From: an uncultured Bacteroidales bacterium
GTDB lineage: Bacteria; Bacteroidota; Bacteroidia; Bacteroidales; F082
Assembly: GCA_946408345.1 (NCBI GenBank)
Contig: CAMJRR010000001.1
Location: 62,001-126,000 of the forward strand
DNA: 64,000 nt
Direction of reading: 5' to 3'
In this document: positions 52,365-60,451 of the stretch, piece by piece
Numbering within the stretch: position 1 is the first letter of the stretch
Layout: every line of letters starts with the position of its first letter
Notes under the pieces: model-generated
Databases searched by the model: none
Seen by the model: the letters and a program-made list of their open reading frames with translations, nothing else
What the model was told of the DNA's origin: nothing
Made by a program: the position numbers and the translations under genes

Positions 52365-52658
52365 ATGATTACAGAAAAAGCAACCTATTACCTCGTTTAT
52401 GCCGCATTGGTCGCCATCACTTTTGTGATTGATAATCTTTTGCTGAAGAAAACCGACAAGACCAACCGAACTATTGGTTATATCCTTAGTATCATCGTTG
52501 ACTTGGCTATCTTCGGCTATGGCATTTATCTTTATTTGGCCAAAGGTGAGGACCAGACAGGCTTTGTGCTTGGTGGCATCCTTTGCGGTTTGTGTTTGCT
52601 GTGCTTGCTCGGACGTTATTGGCAGAACAAGGAATTGGATAAAAGAAACAAAGTATGA
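52365..52658 (+). CDS. Small membrane protein of unknown function
   Basis: A 97-residue protein with three hydrophobic segments (about 8-25, 38-59 and 66-86) separated by short polar loops (KKTDKTNRT, AKGEDQTG) and ending in a basic tail. I do not recognise the family. Its stop overlaps the next start by four bases, so it is probably translated with the larger membrane protein that follows and may act with it. Confidence 0.7.
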   Translation: MITEKATYYLVYAALVAITFVIDNLLLKKTDKTNRTIGYILSIIVDLAIFGYGIYLYLAKGEDQTGFVLGGILCGLCLLCLLGRYWQNKELDKRNKV

Positions 52659-53344
52659 AAAAAAGTGATTTCATTACGATCATCATTGTAGCTGCTGTGA
52701 TTTGCGGCTTTGCTTTTATTCCAGGCGCATGGGAATGGTTCAACACGACCACCCAGAACCATGGTCTGTTGATGAGTTTCTTCAAGTTTGCCATCCTTGG
52801 TACCTTCGGAGAGATGCTGGCTTTGCGTATCCGTGAAGGCATGTATATGAAACAAGGTTTTGGACTGCTTCCCAAGATGTTGGTATGGGGTGTGTTGGGT
52901 GTGGTTATTGCTTCGGCTATGACCATTTTCAAGACAGGCACGGTGAAACTGTTGGATGGTGGTTTCCACTTGAATGGGAAAGCTGCCGAATGGTTTGCTG
53001 GCGACCTCAGTTGGGGCAAGGCCTTTGTCGCGCTCTGTGTCAGTGTGCTGATGAACACCCTGTTTGCTCCTGTTTTCATGACCTTCCACAAAATCACAGA
53101 CATCCACATTGCGGAGACGGGAGGAACGCTGAAAGGATTTTTCAGCAGCCCACTGAAAATAGGAGAGGCCCTCTCGAAGAAAATCAACTGGGACATCCAA
53201 TACGGTTTTGTTTTTGCCAAGACCATTCCGCTGTTCTGGTATCCTGCGCATACCCTCACTTTCCTGTTGCCGCCTACGCTACAAGTGCTCTTTGCCGCCT
53301 TCCTTGGTGTGGCTTTGGGTGTGATACTGAGCATCAAAAAATGA
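52655..53344 (+). CDS. Membrane protein, faint Mpv17/PMP22-like end
   Basis: A 229-residue protein with about five hydrophobic segments. The C-terminal FWYPAHTLTFLLPPTLQVLFAAFLGVALGVILS slightly recalls the Mpv17/PMP22 family ending, and TFGEMLALRIREGMYMKQGFG is a notable conserved-looking loop; the assignment is tentative. It forms a two-gene unit with the small membrane protein upstream and ends in a strong terminator. Function unknown. Confidence 0.7.
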   Translation: MKKSDFITIIIVAAVICGFAFIPGAWEWFNTTTQNHGLLMSFFKFAILGTFGEMLALRIREGMYMKQGFGLLPKMLVWGVLGVVIASAMTIFKTGTVKLLDGGFHLNGKAAEWFAGDLSWGKAFVALCVSVLMNTLFAPVFMTFHKITDIHIAETGGTLKGFFSSPLKIGEALSKKINWDIQYGFVFAKTIPLFWYPAHTLTFLLPPTLQVLFAAFLGVALGVILSIKK

Positions 53345-53373
53345 AAAAAGCTTCCCAGTCGGGAAGCTTTTTT
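53344..53373 (+). terminator. Strong terminator after the membrane protein pair
   Basis: AAAAAAGCTTCCC (53344-53356) and GGGAAGCTTTTTT (53361-53373) are perfect arms with an AGTC loop, ending in a T-run. The left arm begins at the last base of the stop codon. Confidence 0.92.
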
Positions 53374-53406
53374 TTCACTTTTTTTCAAAAAAAAATCAAT
53401 TTTTTC

Positions 53407-53436
53407 TTGACAGTAATGAAAATTGTTGTACTTTTG
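53407..53436 (+). promoter_or_regulatory. Promoter for the ABC transporter operon
   Basis: TACTTTTG at 53429-53436 fits the -7 box; TTGACA at 53407-53412 gives a TTG at 19 bases, close to the Bacteroidetes spacing. GCAG follows. Leader of about 40 bases. Confidence 0.65.
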
Positions 53437-53479
53437 CAGTGTTCTATTTGACTAATACACTAACACAAAATACAACAAC

Positions 53480-54304
53480 ATGATTGAAATCAAGAACTTA
53501 GACTTCGGCTACAAGAGTCAGCCAGTCTTCAAAAACATCAGCCTCAGCTTCGAGAAGGGTAACATCTACGGGCTGTTAGGCGAAAATGGAGTGGGGAAGA
53601 CCTCCCTGCTGAAACTCATCAGTGGCTTGCAGAAGCCCACATACGGTGCCTGCGAGGTGGATGGCATAGCCCCCTTCGACCGTTTGCCCGAAACTCTCCA
53701 AAAGATTTTCTTCATCTCGGAAGACTTCGCTATCCCGGAGGGTACACCTATTAATAATGTAAGAGAGTTGGGCGTGTTCTATCCCAATTATGACGAGAAG
53801 CTTTTCTTCGAGCTTTGCAGGGAAATGGACGTGGATCCACAGCGAAAGTACGCTGAATTGTCGTTCGGCCAACAGAAGAAATGCCTCATCGCCACGGCTT
53901 TGGCCCTCAACACGGACTATCTGCTCCTCGACGAGCCTACCAATGGCCTTGACATTCCCTCGAAGACCCTCTTCCGTCAGGTCATCACCAAACACGCCAC
54001 AGAAAACCGTACTATTATCATCTCCACGCACCAGGTGAAGGATGTGGAAAACCTCATCGACCCCATCATCATCCTCGACCATGACGAGGTGTTGCTCAAG
54101 GCCTCATTCCGCCAAATTACCGACAAACTCTATTTCGACTACGGCATGGAAAAGGACGACACCGCGCTCTACAGCGAGATGATCCCTGGCGGTTACGTCA
54201 ACGTGACCCGCAACCCTGAAGGCCTCGACAGCAAAATCAGCATCGAGGTGCTGTTCAATACCGTGATGAAAAACAAGGAAACCATAAAACAACTGTTTGG
54301 TTGA
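53480..54304 (+). CDS. ABC transporter ATPase
   Basis: A 274-residue ABC ATPase. Walker A GENGVGKT is at 34-41, the signature LSFGQQKK at 127-134, and Walker B LLLDEPTNGLD at 148-158, with the switch His in STHQ. The C-terminal 60 residues are an added domain. The two membrane genes that follow encode the likely permease pair, and a GntR/YtrA-type regulator ends the unit, as in Firmicute ytr-like operons. Such exporters often respond to cell-envelope stress; substrate unknown. Confidence 0.92.
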   Translation: MIEIKNLDFGYKSQPVFKNISLSFEKGNIYGLLGENGVGKTSLLKLISGLQKPTYGACEVDGIAPFDRLPETLQKIFFISEDFAIPEGTPINNVRELGVFYPNYDEKLFFELCREMDVDPQRKYAELSFGQQKKCLIATALALNTDYLLLDEPTNGLDIPSKTLFRQVITKHATENRTIIISTHQVKDVENLIDPIIILDHDEVLLKASFRQITDKLYFDYGMEKDDTALYSEMIPGGYVNVTRNPEGLDSKISIEVLFNTVMKNKETIKQLFG

Positions 54305-54318
54305 GAAAGGGTTGGACT

Positions 54319-55053
54319 ATGAATAACACTTTTGATCTCAAACGTTTTGGCAAGGTGGTGGCCATGGACTGGAAGAATTACTTCCGCAGTTTCGGCATCG
54401 CCCTGATTGTGTGGTGCAGTCTACCTGTTCTGTTTTGGATTGCCACCTTGGTTTTGGACTTTGATATGAATGCCGACAATAGGAGTCCTTTCATCTTCCT
54501 CTACGTCTTCACGGTGTTGATGTTTGCCCCGTCAAAAGTCTACGGAAACGCCAATCTCTCGCGCGAGGGTGTGAGTTTTGCCATGCTACCTGCCACAAGC
54601 CTTGAGCAATTCTTCAGTATGTTGCTCTACTGCTCCATCATTACTCCACTTATCGTTGGCTTGGGCAGTTGGTCGGTCGATAGCCTACTTGCCTTGCTGC
54701 CTTTTGGCGGATTTGAGGGCTTTGTGACACTTCCTGATTCCGAGTTTTTCATGTTTGTGGTTTTCGTAGCCTGCTTTGCCATGTCGGTTTCCTCCATCTT
54801 TATGTTCGGCAACATGATTTTTAAGAAACGCAAGGCTGGAAAAACTATTGCTTGGGGTGTCCTGATTGTATTTATGCTCAGTATGTTGCTTCAATTGGTT
54901 CACTTCTGGGGTGCCTTTGGCAATTGGGTTACCGAAACCAGTGCCCGTTTGGATCATCGATTCCTCATGTGGTTTTACAACGCTATGATGCTCGTTGTCG
55001 CCATCGTGTTCTACTTCTTTACCTATTGTAAAATCAAGACACAAAAATACTGA
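54319..55053 (+). CDS. ABC transporter permease, paralogue A
   Basis: A 244-residue membrane protein with about six hydrophobic segments. The ATG at 54319 is chosen because it aligns with the start of the paralogue downstream (MNNTFDLKRFGKVV versus MNNTFNFNRFGKVL); a longer start at 54301 is less likely. Shared features include EGVSFAMLPATSLEQF. It probably forms a heterodimer with the product of 55056-55907, driven by the ATPase upstream, 14 bases away. Confidence 0.82.
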   Translation: MNNTFDLKRFGKVVAMDWKNYFRSFGIALIVWCSLPVLFWIATLVLDFDMNADNRSPFIFLYVFTVLMFAPSKVYGNANLSREGVSFAMLPATSLEQFFSMLLYCSIITPLIVGLGSWSVDSLLALLPFGGFEGFVTLPDSEFFMFVVFVACFAMSVSSIFMFGNMIFKKRKAGKTIAWGVLIVFMLSMLLQLVHFWGAFGNWVTETSARLDHRFLMWFYNAMMLVVAIVFYFFTYCKIKTQKY

Positions 55054-55055
55054 TT

Positions 55056-55907
55056 ATGAACAACACATTCAATTTCAATCGGTTCGGCAAGGTCCTTGTG
55101 GCGGATTGCCGGAAATATTATAGGAATTTCGGCATCACTTTGGCCATTTTGAGTGGCTTGACGCTGGTCTTATGGCTGTTGACGCTGATTTTCGACTTCA
55201 CCATGCCCACCATGGCCCGTTGGGGCTTGATTTACGTTGCCGTGTTTTTGGCCTGCATCATGGTGCCCGCCAAGGTTTTCGGCGACATCAACCTTCAACG
55301 CGAGGGTGTACGTTTTGCCATGCTTCCCGCATCTAATCTGGAGAAATTCCTCAGCTATATTCTGTTCTGCCTTTTGACTCCTGTTGTGGTTCTACTCCTT
55401 TCGTGGGGTGTCGATTCGCTCCTGACGGCTTTGCCTTTCGGAGGTTTTACACACTATATAAAGAGCTTTAGATTAGTGGATATTGTTGAGAATTTTGCTA
55501 TTGAGATTGGCGATATGACAGAGGCTGACATGACCGGTGAAGAATATGAGAGTTTTAGGACTTTCGCTGATGTTTTTGGCCCTCGTTACCATATCAATGC
55601 CATCATAGGAATCATCTTTAGTGTAGGCCTGTTTATGTTTGGCAACCTACTCTTTAAGACACACAAAACCGCGAAGACTTTGGCCTGCATGATTGGTATC
55701 TCCTATGTCATCAGCATGTTGACGCAGCTGTTTCTGGTTTCAAGTAAAATCTATCCTTGGTTACAGGAACATGCCGAACAACTCGAGATTTCGGACGTCA
55801 CTGGTTTGGTCTCCAGTACGATGACATTCAGCATTATTCTAAATGTCGTTCTCACTATCGGACTTTACATTGGTCTTTATTTTAAACTCAAAACCCAAAA
55901 ATACTAA
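55056..55907 (+). CDS. ABC transporter permease, paralogue B
   Basis: A 283-residue paralogue of the preceding protein, sharing the N-terminal MNNTF.RFGKV start, EGVRFAMLPASNLEKF and the terminal LKTQKY. It carries an extra soluble loop of about 35 residues (near 138-170, EIGDMTEADMTGEEYESFRTF) absent from copy A. The pair arose by tandem duplication. Two bases separate it from copy A and three from the regulator. Confidence 0.82.
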   Translation: MNNTFNFNRFGKVLVADCRKYYRNFGITLAILSGLTLVLWLLTLIFDFTMPTMARWGLIYVAVFLACIMVPAKVFGDINLQREGVRFAMLPASNLEKFLSYILFCLLTPVVVLLLSWGVDSLLTALPFGGFTHYIKSFRLVDIVENFAIEIGDMTEADMTGEEYESFRTFADVFGPRYHINAIIGIIFSVGLFMFGNLLFKTHKTAKTLACMIGISYVISMLTQLFLVSSKIYPWLQEHAEQLEISDVTGLVSSTMTFSIILNVVLTIGLYIGLYFKLKTQKY

Positions 55908-55910
55908 ACC

Positions 55911-56249
55911 ATGGAATTCAACGCACACAAACCCATATACTTGCAGATTTGCTCGCAACTTTATGAGCAAATTCTGCGCGGCGACCTGAAGGCCGACGAC
56001 CGTATCCTTTCGGTGCGCGACTACGGCATCCAACTCGGCGTGAACCCCAACACCATCATGCGCTCCTACGAGACCATGACGGCAGCGGGCATCATCTACA
56101 ACAAACGCGGCATCGGCTATTTCATCTCCGCCGAGGCCAAGGACATCGTCCTTAAGCAAATGCGCGAGGAGTTTCTCGAAAAGGAATTGCCTGAAGTCAT
56201 TAAAAAGATGAAGTTGCTTGGCATTGGACTGGATGAGATAAAACTGTAG
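55911..56249 (+). CDS. GntR/YtrA-family transcriptional regulator
   Basis: A 112-residue winged-helix protein, the short YtrA type with no large effector domain. PIYLQICSQLYEQILRGDLKADDRILSVRDYGIQLGVNPNTIMRSYETMTAAGIIYNKRGIGYFI covers residues 8-72, followed by a helical tail of about 35 residues for dimerisation. YtrA-type proteins usually repress the ABC transporter operon they sit in, here probably the promoter at 53407-53436. It lies last in the operon, three bases after permease B. Confidence 0.9.
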   Translation: MEFNAHKPIYLQICSQLYEQILRGDLKADDRILSVRDYGIQLGVNPNTIMRSYETMTAAGIIYNKRGIGYFISAEAKDIVLKQMREEFLEKELPEVIKKMKLLGIGLDEIKL

Positions 56250-56252
56250 GAG

Positions 56253-56376
56253 ATTCCCTGCGGGAATGGAGTATACATAGTTGTTTCCTACGGCGGCTTA
56301 TAGAGCTTACGAGTCGTTAAAGTTACAAGCCGCCGCTTGATACCTAACACAATACTCCATTCCCGCGAAGCGGGAA
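56253..56376. repeat. Nested palindromic element of about 124 bases
   Basis: Outer arms GGGAATGGAGTAT (56262-56274) and ATACTCCATTCCC (56352-56364) are perfect inverted repeats. Inside, CGGCGGCTT (56291-56299) and AAGCCGCCG (56327-56335) form a second pair. Each outer end also forms its own hairpin: ATTCCC/GGGAAT (56253-56258, 56262-56267) and TTCCCGC/GCGGGAA (56360-56366, 56370-56376). It lies between the GntR and DUF2807 genes. It resembles a small non-coding mobile or BIME-like repeat, or a large RNA fold. Confidence 0.85.
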
Positions 56377-56452
56377 CCTAAATAATCACACTTGACTGTA
56401 ACTTTTTCACCTGTTCTTCGTCTTACTACAAATCAATTAAAACAAACAAACA

Positions 56453-57271
56453 ATGAAAAGAAACATCATAATCATCGCAGCGGTCATCATCAGCATGACG
56501 CTCAATGCCTGCTCCATCAATTTGGATGGGGAAACGATCGGCGGCAAAACCATCGAAGGCGACGGCAACATCGTTACCCGCACCTACGATGTGACCGCAT
56601 TCAACGAAATCTCGACTTCGCTACCGGCAACGGTCAACTTCACGATTGCCGACACCCACTCCTGCACCGTTAGTGTGGACGAGAACCTTTTCGACTACCT
56701 CGACATCAAAGTGAAAGACAATGAGTTGCTGATGGGAAAACGCAAGGACGACAAAAACACAAATTTGAAAGCTACGAAATTTGTTATTGAAGTAACGGCA
56801 CCGAGTTTGGAGATCATCAACCTTGCTGGCAGTGGCACTTTTAACGCCAACAGTCCGTTGGAAGCGAAGAAATTTGAAGCCAACGTGGCGGGTTCGGGCG
56901 ACATTGCTTTCCGTAAAACGGTCACTGCTCAGAAAGTCGAATTGAATGTAGCTGGTTCGGGCGATTTAGTTTGCAATGAACTGATTGCTGACAAATTAGA
57001 CTGTAACATTGCTGGCTCTGGCGACTTGAAAGTCGTTAGTGGTCAGGTGCGCGAAGGCGAGGCTGGCGTGGCTGGATCGGGCGACATCGTCCTAACTTGC
57101 AACATAGATAATCTTGATGCCAATATTGCTGGTTCGGGTGACATCAAGGCTCGGGTCAGCGGCAAACTTACCTATGCCATCATCGGCTCTGGCGACATCG
57201 GCTACTATGGCAACCCTGTCGTGGAAGGCGATAAAGCGGGTCGTGGCGGTGTGACACGCCTTGGCGACTGA
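56453..57271 (+). CDS. DUF2807 (GIN domain) lipoprotein
   Basis: A 272-residue lipoprotein (lipobox LNAC, Cys20) with the DUF2807/head GIN domain. Early signature: EISTSLPATVNFTIAD. A right-handed beta-helix-like series of repeats then carries AGSGDI or similar about every 18-20 residues (five to six copies), typical of this family. It should be anchored to the membrane facing the periplasm or surface. The family is often next to GntR/ABC operons in Bacteroidales, but its role is unknown. TAACTTTTTC at 56399 is a possible weak promoter. Confidence 0.88.
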   Translation: MKRNIIIIAAVIISMTLNACSINLDGETIGGKTIEGDGNIVTRTYDVTAFNEISTSLPATVNFTIADTHSCTVSVDENLFDYLDIKVKDNELLMGKRKDDKNTNLKATKFVIEVTAPSLEIINLAGSGTFNANSPLEAKKFEANVAGSGDIAFRKTVTAQKVELNVAGSGDLVCNELIADKLDCNIAGSGDLKVVSGQVREGEAGVAGSGDIVLTCNIDNLDANIAGSGDIKARVSGKLTYAIIGSGDIGYYGNPVVEGDKAGRGGVTRLGD

Positions 57272-57313
57272 CAACAACGAAAGTAAATCTCTTTTTCATA
57301 ACCTTGTAATGAG

Positions 57314-57342
57314 AAACGGCTGGCCTCAAAGGTCAGCCGTTT
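57314..57342. terminator. Terminator between convergent genes
   Basis: AAACGGCTGGCCT (57314-57326) pairs with AGGTCAGCCGTTT (57330-57342) with one G-U and a three-base loop, ending in T. It lies 43 bases after the DUF2807 gene. The rest of the 215-base gap holds no gene that I can see. Confidence 0.8.
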
Positions 57343-57486
57343 TCTGGTTTGCGCTGTAGAACTGTCATACCACTGCAGCCGCAGGGACGAATTCAATCTG
57401 CGTGTTTTCATAGTATCACAATGCAAAAATAGCATCAAAAATGAGACGATTCTCTCCTGTTTTTTGCTGGATACGTATTTGTACTA

Positions 57487-60387
57487 TTATTCCAAAACGA
57501 ACAGTTTCTGTATCAGAATGCCTTCTGCGGCAGTGGCGATGATGTAATAAATGCCTGCTGCACGGTGCTGCATGTCATATTGTATGATGCTAGTCTCTGT
57601 ATTGTTGAATATGTCCATCTGGTCTATGAGAAGGCCTTTCATATCGTACACTCTGATGCATATCTTGCCAGTCATGTGATTGAGGTGGAAGTCCATCTTT
57701 CCATTGTTGGGATTGGGCACGATGCTGAAGTGGGGCTGTTTGGCGTCCAGCTCGTCTATGTCGAAAAAGGAGGGTTTGAGGTAAAACGAGGTGGACACAG
57801 TGTCACAGCCTAAAACTGTTGCCTTCAACTCAACGAGGTTGTCGGAATGCTCGGCGACATAAACTCGACAAAAGCGTTTGTCGGGCTCGTCAGCTATAGT
57901 GTAAGGTTCAATATCCCAAGAAGGTTTGGAGATGTGCCATTGGCAAGTGTCCCATTCGTTGATGTGTCCGAGCGTATCTGTTATGTAAAAGTTGTATTGG
58001 AAAGAGAAAAACTCAGTATTGGTGATTACGGCAATGGTGTCACCGAAGATTATGGCATTGCTGCTAACGCATCCAATTTTAGGTGATGGAGAATGGTGTA
58101 AAGTTAGATCAAGATGGATGATGCTATCGCAGCCAAGGGTACTTGGAATAGTGTCGGTATAGAAGCCGGTTTGGTCGTATAAATGTCCATGCCATTCGTA
58201 TGCGGAGCAGATGTCGTTGGCGGTAAGGGTGTCACCTTCAAGTACTTCATCCAAGAAAACGTGCAATTGGATGATGCTGTCGCAGCCCATCGAGGAGGTG
58301 AAAACCTGTTCATAGTCTCCGCTCTCGTAGTAAGTGCTGTCATTCCAGGTGAAGGAATCGGCACAGCCACTGTACTCGATGGGGTTGGGGTTGACAATTC
58401 GGTCGGTGACAGTAAGCGTCAGGTCTATGATGCTGTCGCAGCCACCTGGAATGGATTCAAAGATTTGGTCAGTGTAGGTGTCGGGATGGTCAATGGTGAT
58501 GCTGAAGCCATGATCATTGTAGGTAATTGGCTCGCCTTGCCAACATAGGGTTTCGTTGTAGGAGGCATAATAGCCGGGCAAAGCAGTGATGTAAACAAAC
58601 AAACTGTCTTTGCAAACGGGATGGACCGCATTTTCGATTTCGGCACCCAAAATCGTGTCGTTGGTGATAATCACATTGAATCCGTGTTCTGCATAAAGAT
58701 TGCCTTTGCATATCTCGCTATATTCTGTGATCGTCTTTGTTCGTGTGTCGACAAAATAATGTGAGACTTCGCTCGATTTGGTCCCATTCCCTTTGGCAGT
58801 GGCAGTTAGTACGACTTCATAGATGCGTTTTTCGGCATAGGTGTGGTCAACAGGATTTTGGGTGCTGGTGCTACCGTCACCAAAATCCCATTGGATGGAG
58901 GCATTCTCCAGATTGGTTTCGGCTTCGAAAGTGATAGAGGCATCAGGACAATACTCGTAAGTGCCCTGTTTTGGGACGAAAGTTTCGTTCATGGTGACTC
59001 TCGTACTGAGGTCGATGGTCTTCGAGCCTACCATATAGGCATAGCCTTTGGCATTGCCAAAGCCATAGACATGAGCATTGAACCCGCCAAAGCACTGGAG
59101 ATTGTGTACACCATGTTGGATATTCTGCCGTGTGAAACTATATAAATTAGAGCCATTGACGCTTTCAAATTGGTTGGCAGGAATGGGGTTACCATCCAAG
59201 AGCACAGTGCCAATATCGTTGTTACTCACGATGATATTCACATAATGGTTGTCAATATCGGCATAAGTGGCGTCGTGGAATGTGGTGAATGTGATTTCGT
59301 CAATACGTTGCTCAATAGGAGCAATCCACACCACTGAAGGGTCGCCGATGTTGTTTCCACCACGGGTGATGTTGTACAGATATACTGCTGCGGGACCAGA
59401 GGTCTCGATGAAACAAGAATGTTCTTGGCTTGGCAATTCGAACGTGTATGATTCGTTGGCTTGCAGGGTGACCAACTCTTGTCCATTCTTGAGGACGGTA
59501 TTGTTGTCGCTCGCAGAAGTTACTTTCACATAATCTTTCTCTCGGTCTATTGAACAGGTTGCTACAAATTTTCTTCCCCACGACTGCACGGGCATGGCTT
59601 GCTCGAAAACATGGTCAAAACTGCTTCCGTTCAGAGGTACTGCAGTCAGCGTGTTGCCATTGAAAACAGCGATGGGTTTGTCGTTGCGAGCCGTGACTTT
59701 TGTGCCACTCAAATCACGTTGGTTGTTTCCTTCAGAATTGTCAGAACGTACTTGGTAGGTTTGTCCTTTATTGAGGTTTACGGTGATGGTCTGTCCAGCC
59801 TCATGCCCGTTTAAAGTTTTGGCAGAAAGGATGATGTCGATAACAGTATTATCCTCTGTGGCTACAATGAGGAAGGCGCTGGTTTGGTTCTGTTTTTGGT
59901 AGGGCTGTCCAGGTGAATTAGATTGATCGTAGGTTTGAATGATATATTCGTTGGCTAAACTCTGTAAGGGAAGCACGTAGGAGGCATCAAACGAAAGGTA
60001 CGCTATGTTGGTGCAAAAAACGGATACGGTATCATCTGTTATAATATGTAAACCTTTGTTCAGTACCTGCTCCGATGTGCCGTCAATGTAGGCTTGCTCT
60101 TCAGGGATTTCTATGGTTGTGATGGTATTTGCGTTCAATGTAAAGCTAGTAGACCATCCTGTTTGAGGGTTGGTTATGGTGCCACTGCAATCACGTTTCC
60201 CGCTGAACAGCAATTGGGTGAGAATCCAGTTTCCATCATTGGGAGCACCTGGATGGCGCTTATGGCCGTTGGTCATGAACGATACCCAGAAATCAGTACC
60301 TTGTGTGGAAACGTTTTGAGCAAAAGAAGCGGAAGTGATGGAAAAGAGTACCGCAAAAATCAAAATGGTAAACTTGGACTGTTTCAT
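57487..60387 (-). CDS. Secreted T9SS protein with IgGFc-binding-like and PKD domains, copy 1
   Basis: A 966-residue secreted protein with signal peptide (cut near SASFAQ, residue 24). STQGTDFWVSFMTNG and the region to about 450 match the IgGFc-binding-protein N-terminal family of Bacteroidetes (AYLSFDASYVLP, YIIQTYDQS, YMVGSK). A PKD domain with WDFGDGSTS lies near 499, then several Cys-containing repeats of the GCDSII..L.L type, and a C-terminal T9SS type A sorting domain (FSIVPNPNNGKMDFHLNHMTG through YYIIATAAEGILIQKLFV). It should be exported by the type IX system to the cell surface. Binding target unknown. Confidence 0.88.
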   Translation of the reverse strand: MKQSKFTILIFAVLFSITSASFAQNVSTQGTDFWVSFMTNGHKRHPGAPNDGNWILTQLLFSGKRDCSGTITNPQTGWSTSFTLNANTITTIEIPEEQAYIDGTSEQVLNKGLHIITDDTVSVFCTNIAYLSFDASYVLPLQSLANEYIIQTYDQSNSPGQPYQKQNQTSAFLIVATEDNTVIDIILSAKTLNGHEAGQTITVNLNKGQTYQVRSDNSEGNNQRDLSGTKVTARNDKPIAVFNGNTLTAVPLNGSSFDHVFEQAMPVQSWGRKFVATCSIDREKDYVKVTSASDNNTVLKNGQELVTLQANESYTFELPSQEHSCFIETSGPAAVYLYNITRGGNNIGDPSVVWIAPIEQRIDEITFTTFHDATYADIDNHYVNIIVSNNDIGTVLLDGNPIPANQFESVNGSNLYSFTRQNIQHGVHNLQCFGGFNAHVYGFGNAKGYAYMVGSKTIDLSTRVTMNETFVPKQGTYEYCPDASITFEAETNLENASIQWDFGDGSTSTQNPVDHTYAEKRIYEVVLTATAKGNGTKSSEVSHYFVDTRTKTITEYSEICKGNLYAEHGFNVIITNDTILGAEIENAVHPVCKDSLFVYITALPGYYASYNETLCWQGEPITYNDHGFSITIDHPDTYTDQIFESIPGGCDSIIDLTLTVTDRIVNPNPIEYSGCADSFTWNDSTYYESGDYEQVFTSSMGCDSIIQLHVFLDEVLEGDTLTANDICSAYEWHGHLYDQTGFYTDTIPSTLGCDSIIHLDLTLHHSPSPKIGCVSSNAIIFGDTIAVITNTEFFSFQYNFYITDTLGHINEWDTCQWHISKPSWDIEPYTIADEPDKRFCRVYVAEHSDNLVELKATVLGCDTVSTSFYLKPSFFDIDELDAKQPHFSIVPNPNNGKMDFHLNHMTGKICIRVYDMKGLLIDQMDIFNNTETSIIQYDMQHRAAGIYYIIATAAEGILIQKLFVLE

Positions 60388-60451
60388 GGCAATAATTTTT
60401 TAGGTTATAATTTTGCTGCTAAAATACAAAAAATTCCGTTTCAACAAATGT

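Noticed and set aside
52507..53388. 293-codon minus-strand frame
   Set aside because: Lies opposite the membrane protein gene and starts in its terminator; the plus-strand frame has a proper promoterless operon context and membrane helices.
57424..57431. Minus-strand TATTTTTG box in the convergent gap
   Set aside because: It would transcribe away from the T9SS genes into a terminator with no gene; no -33 box. Probably chance in AT-rich DNA, though a small RNA cannot be excluded.
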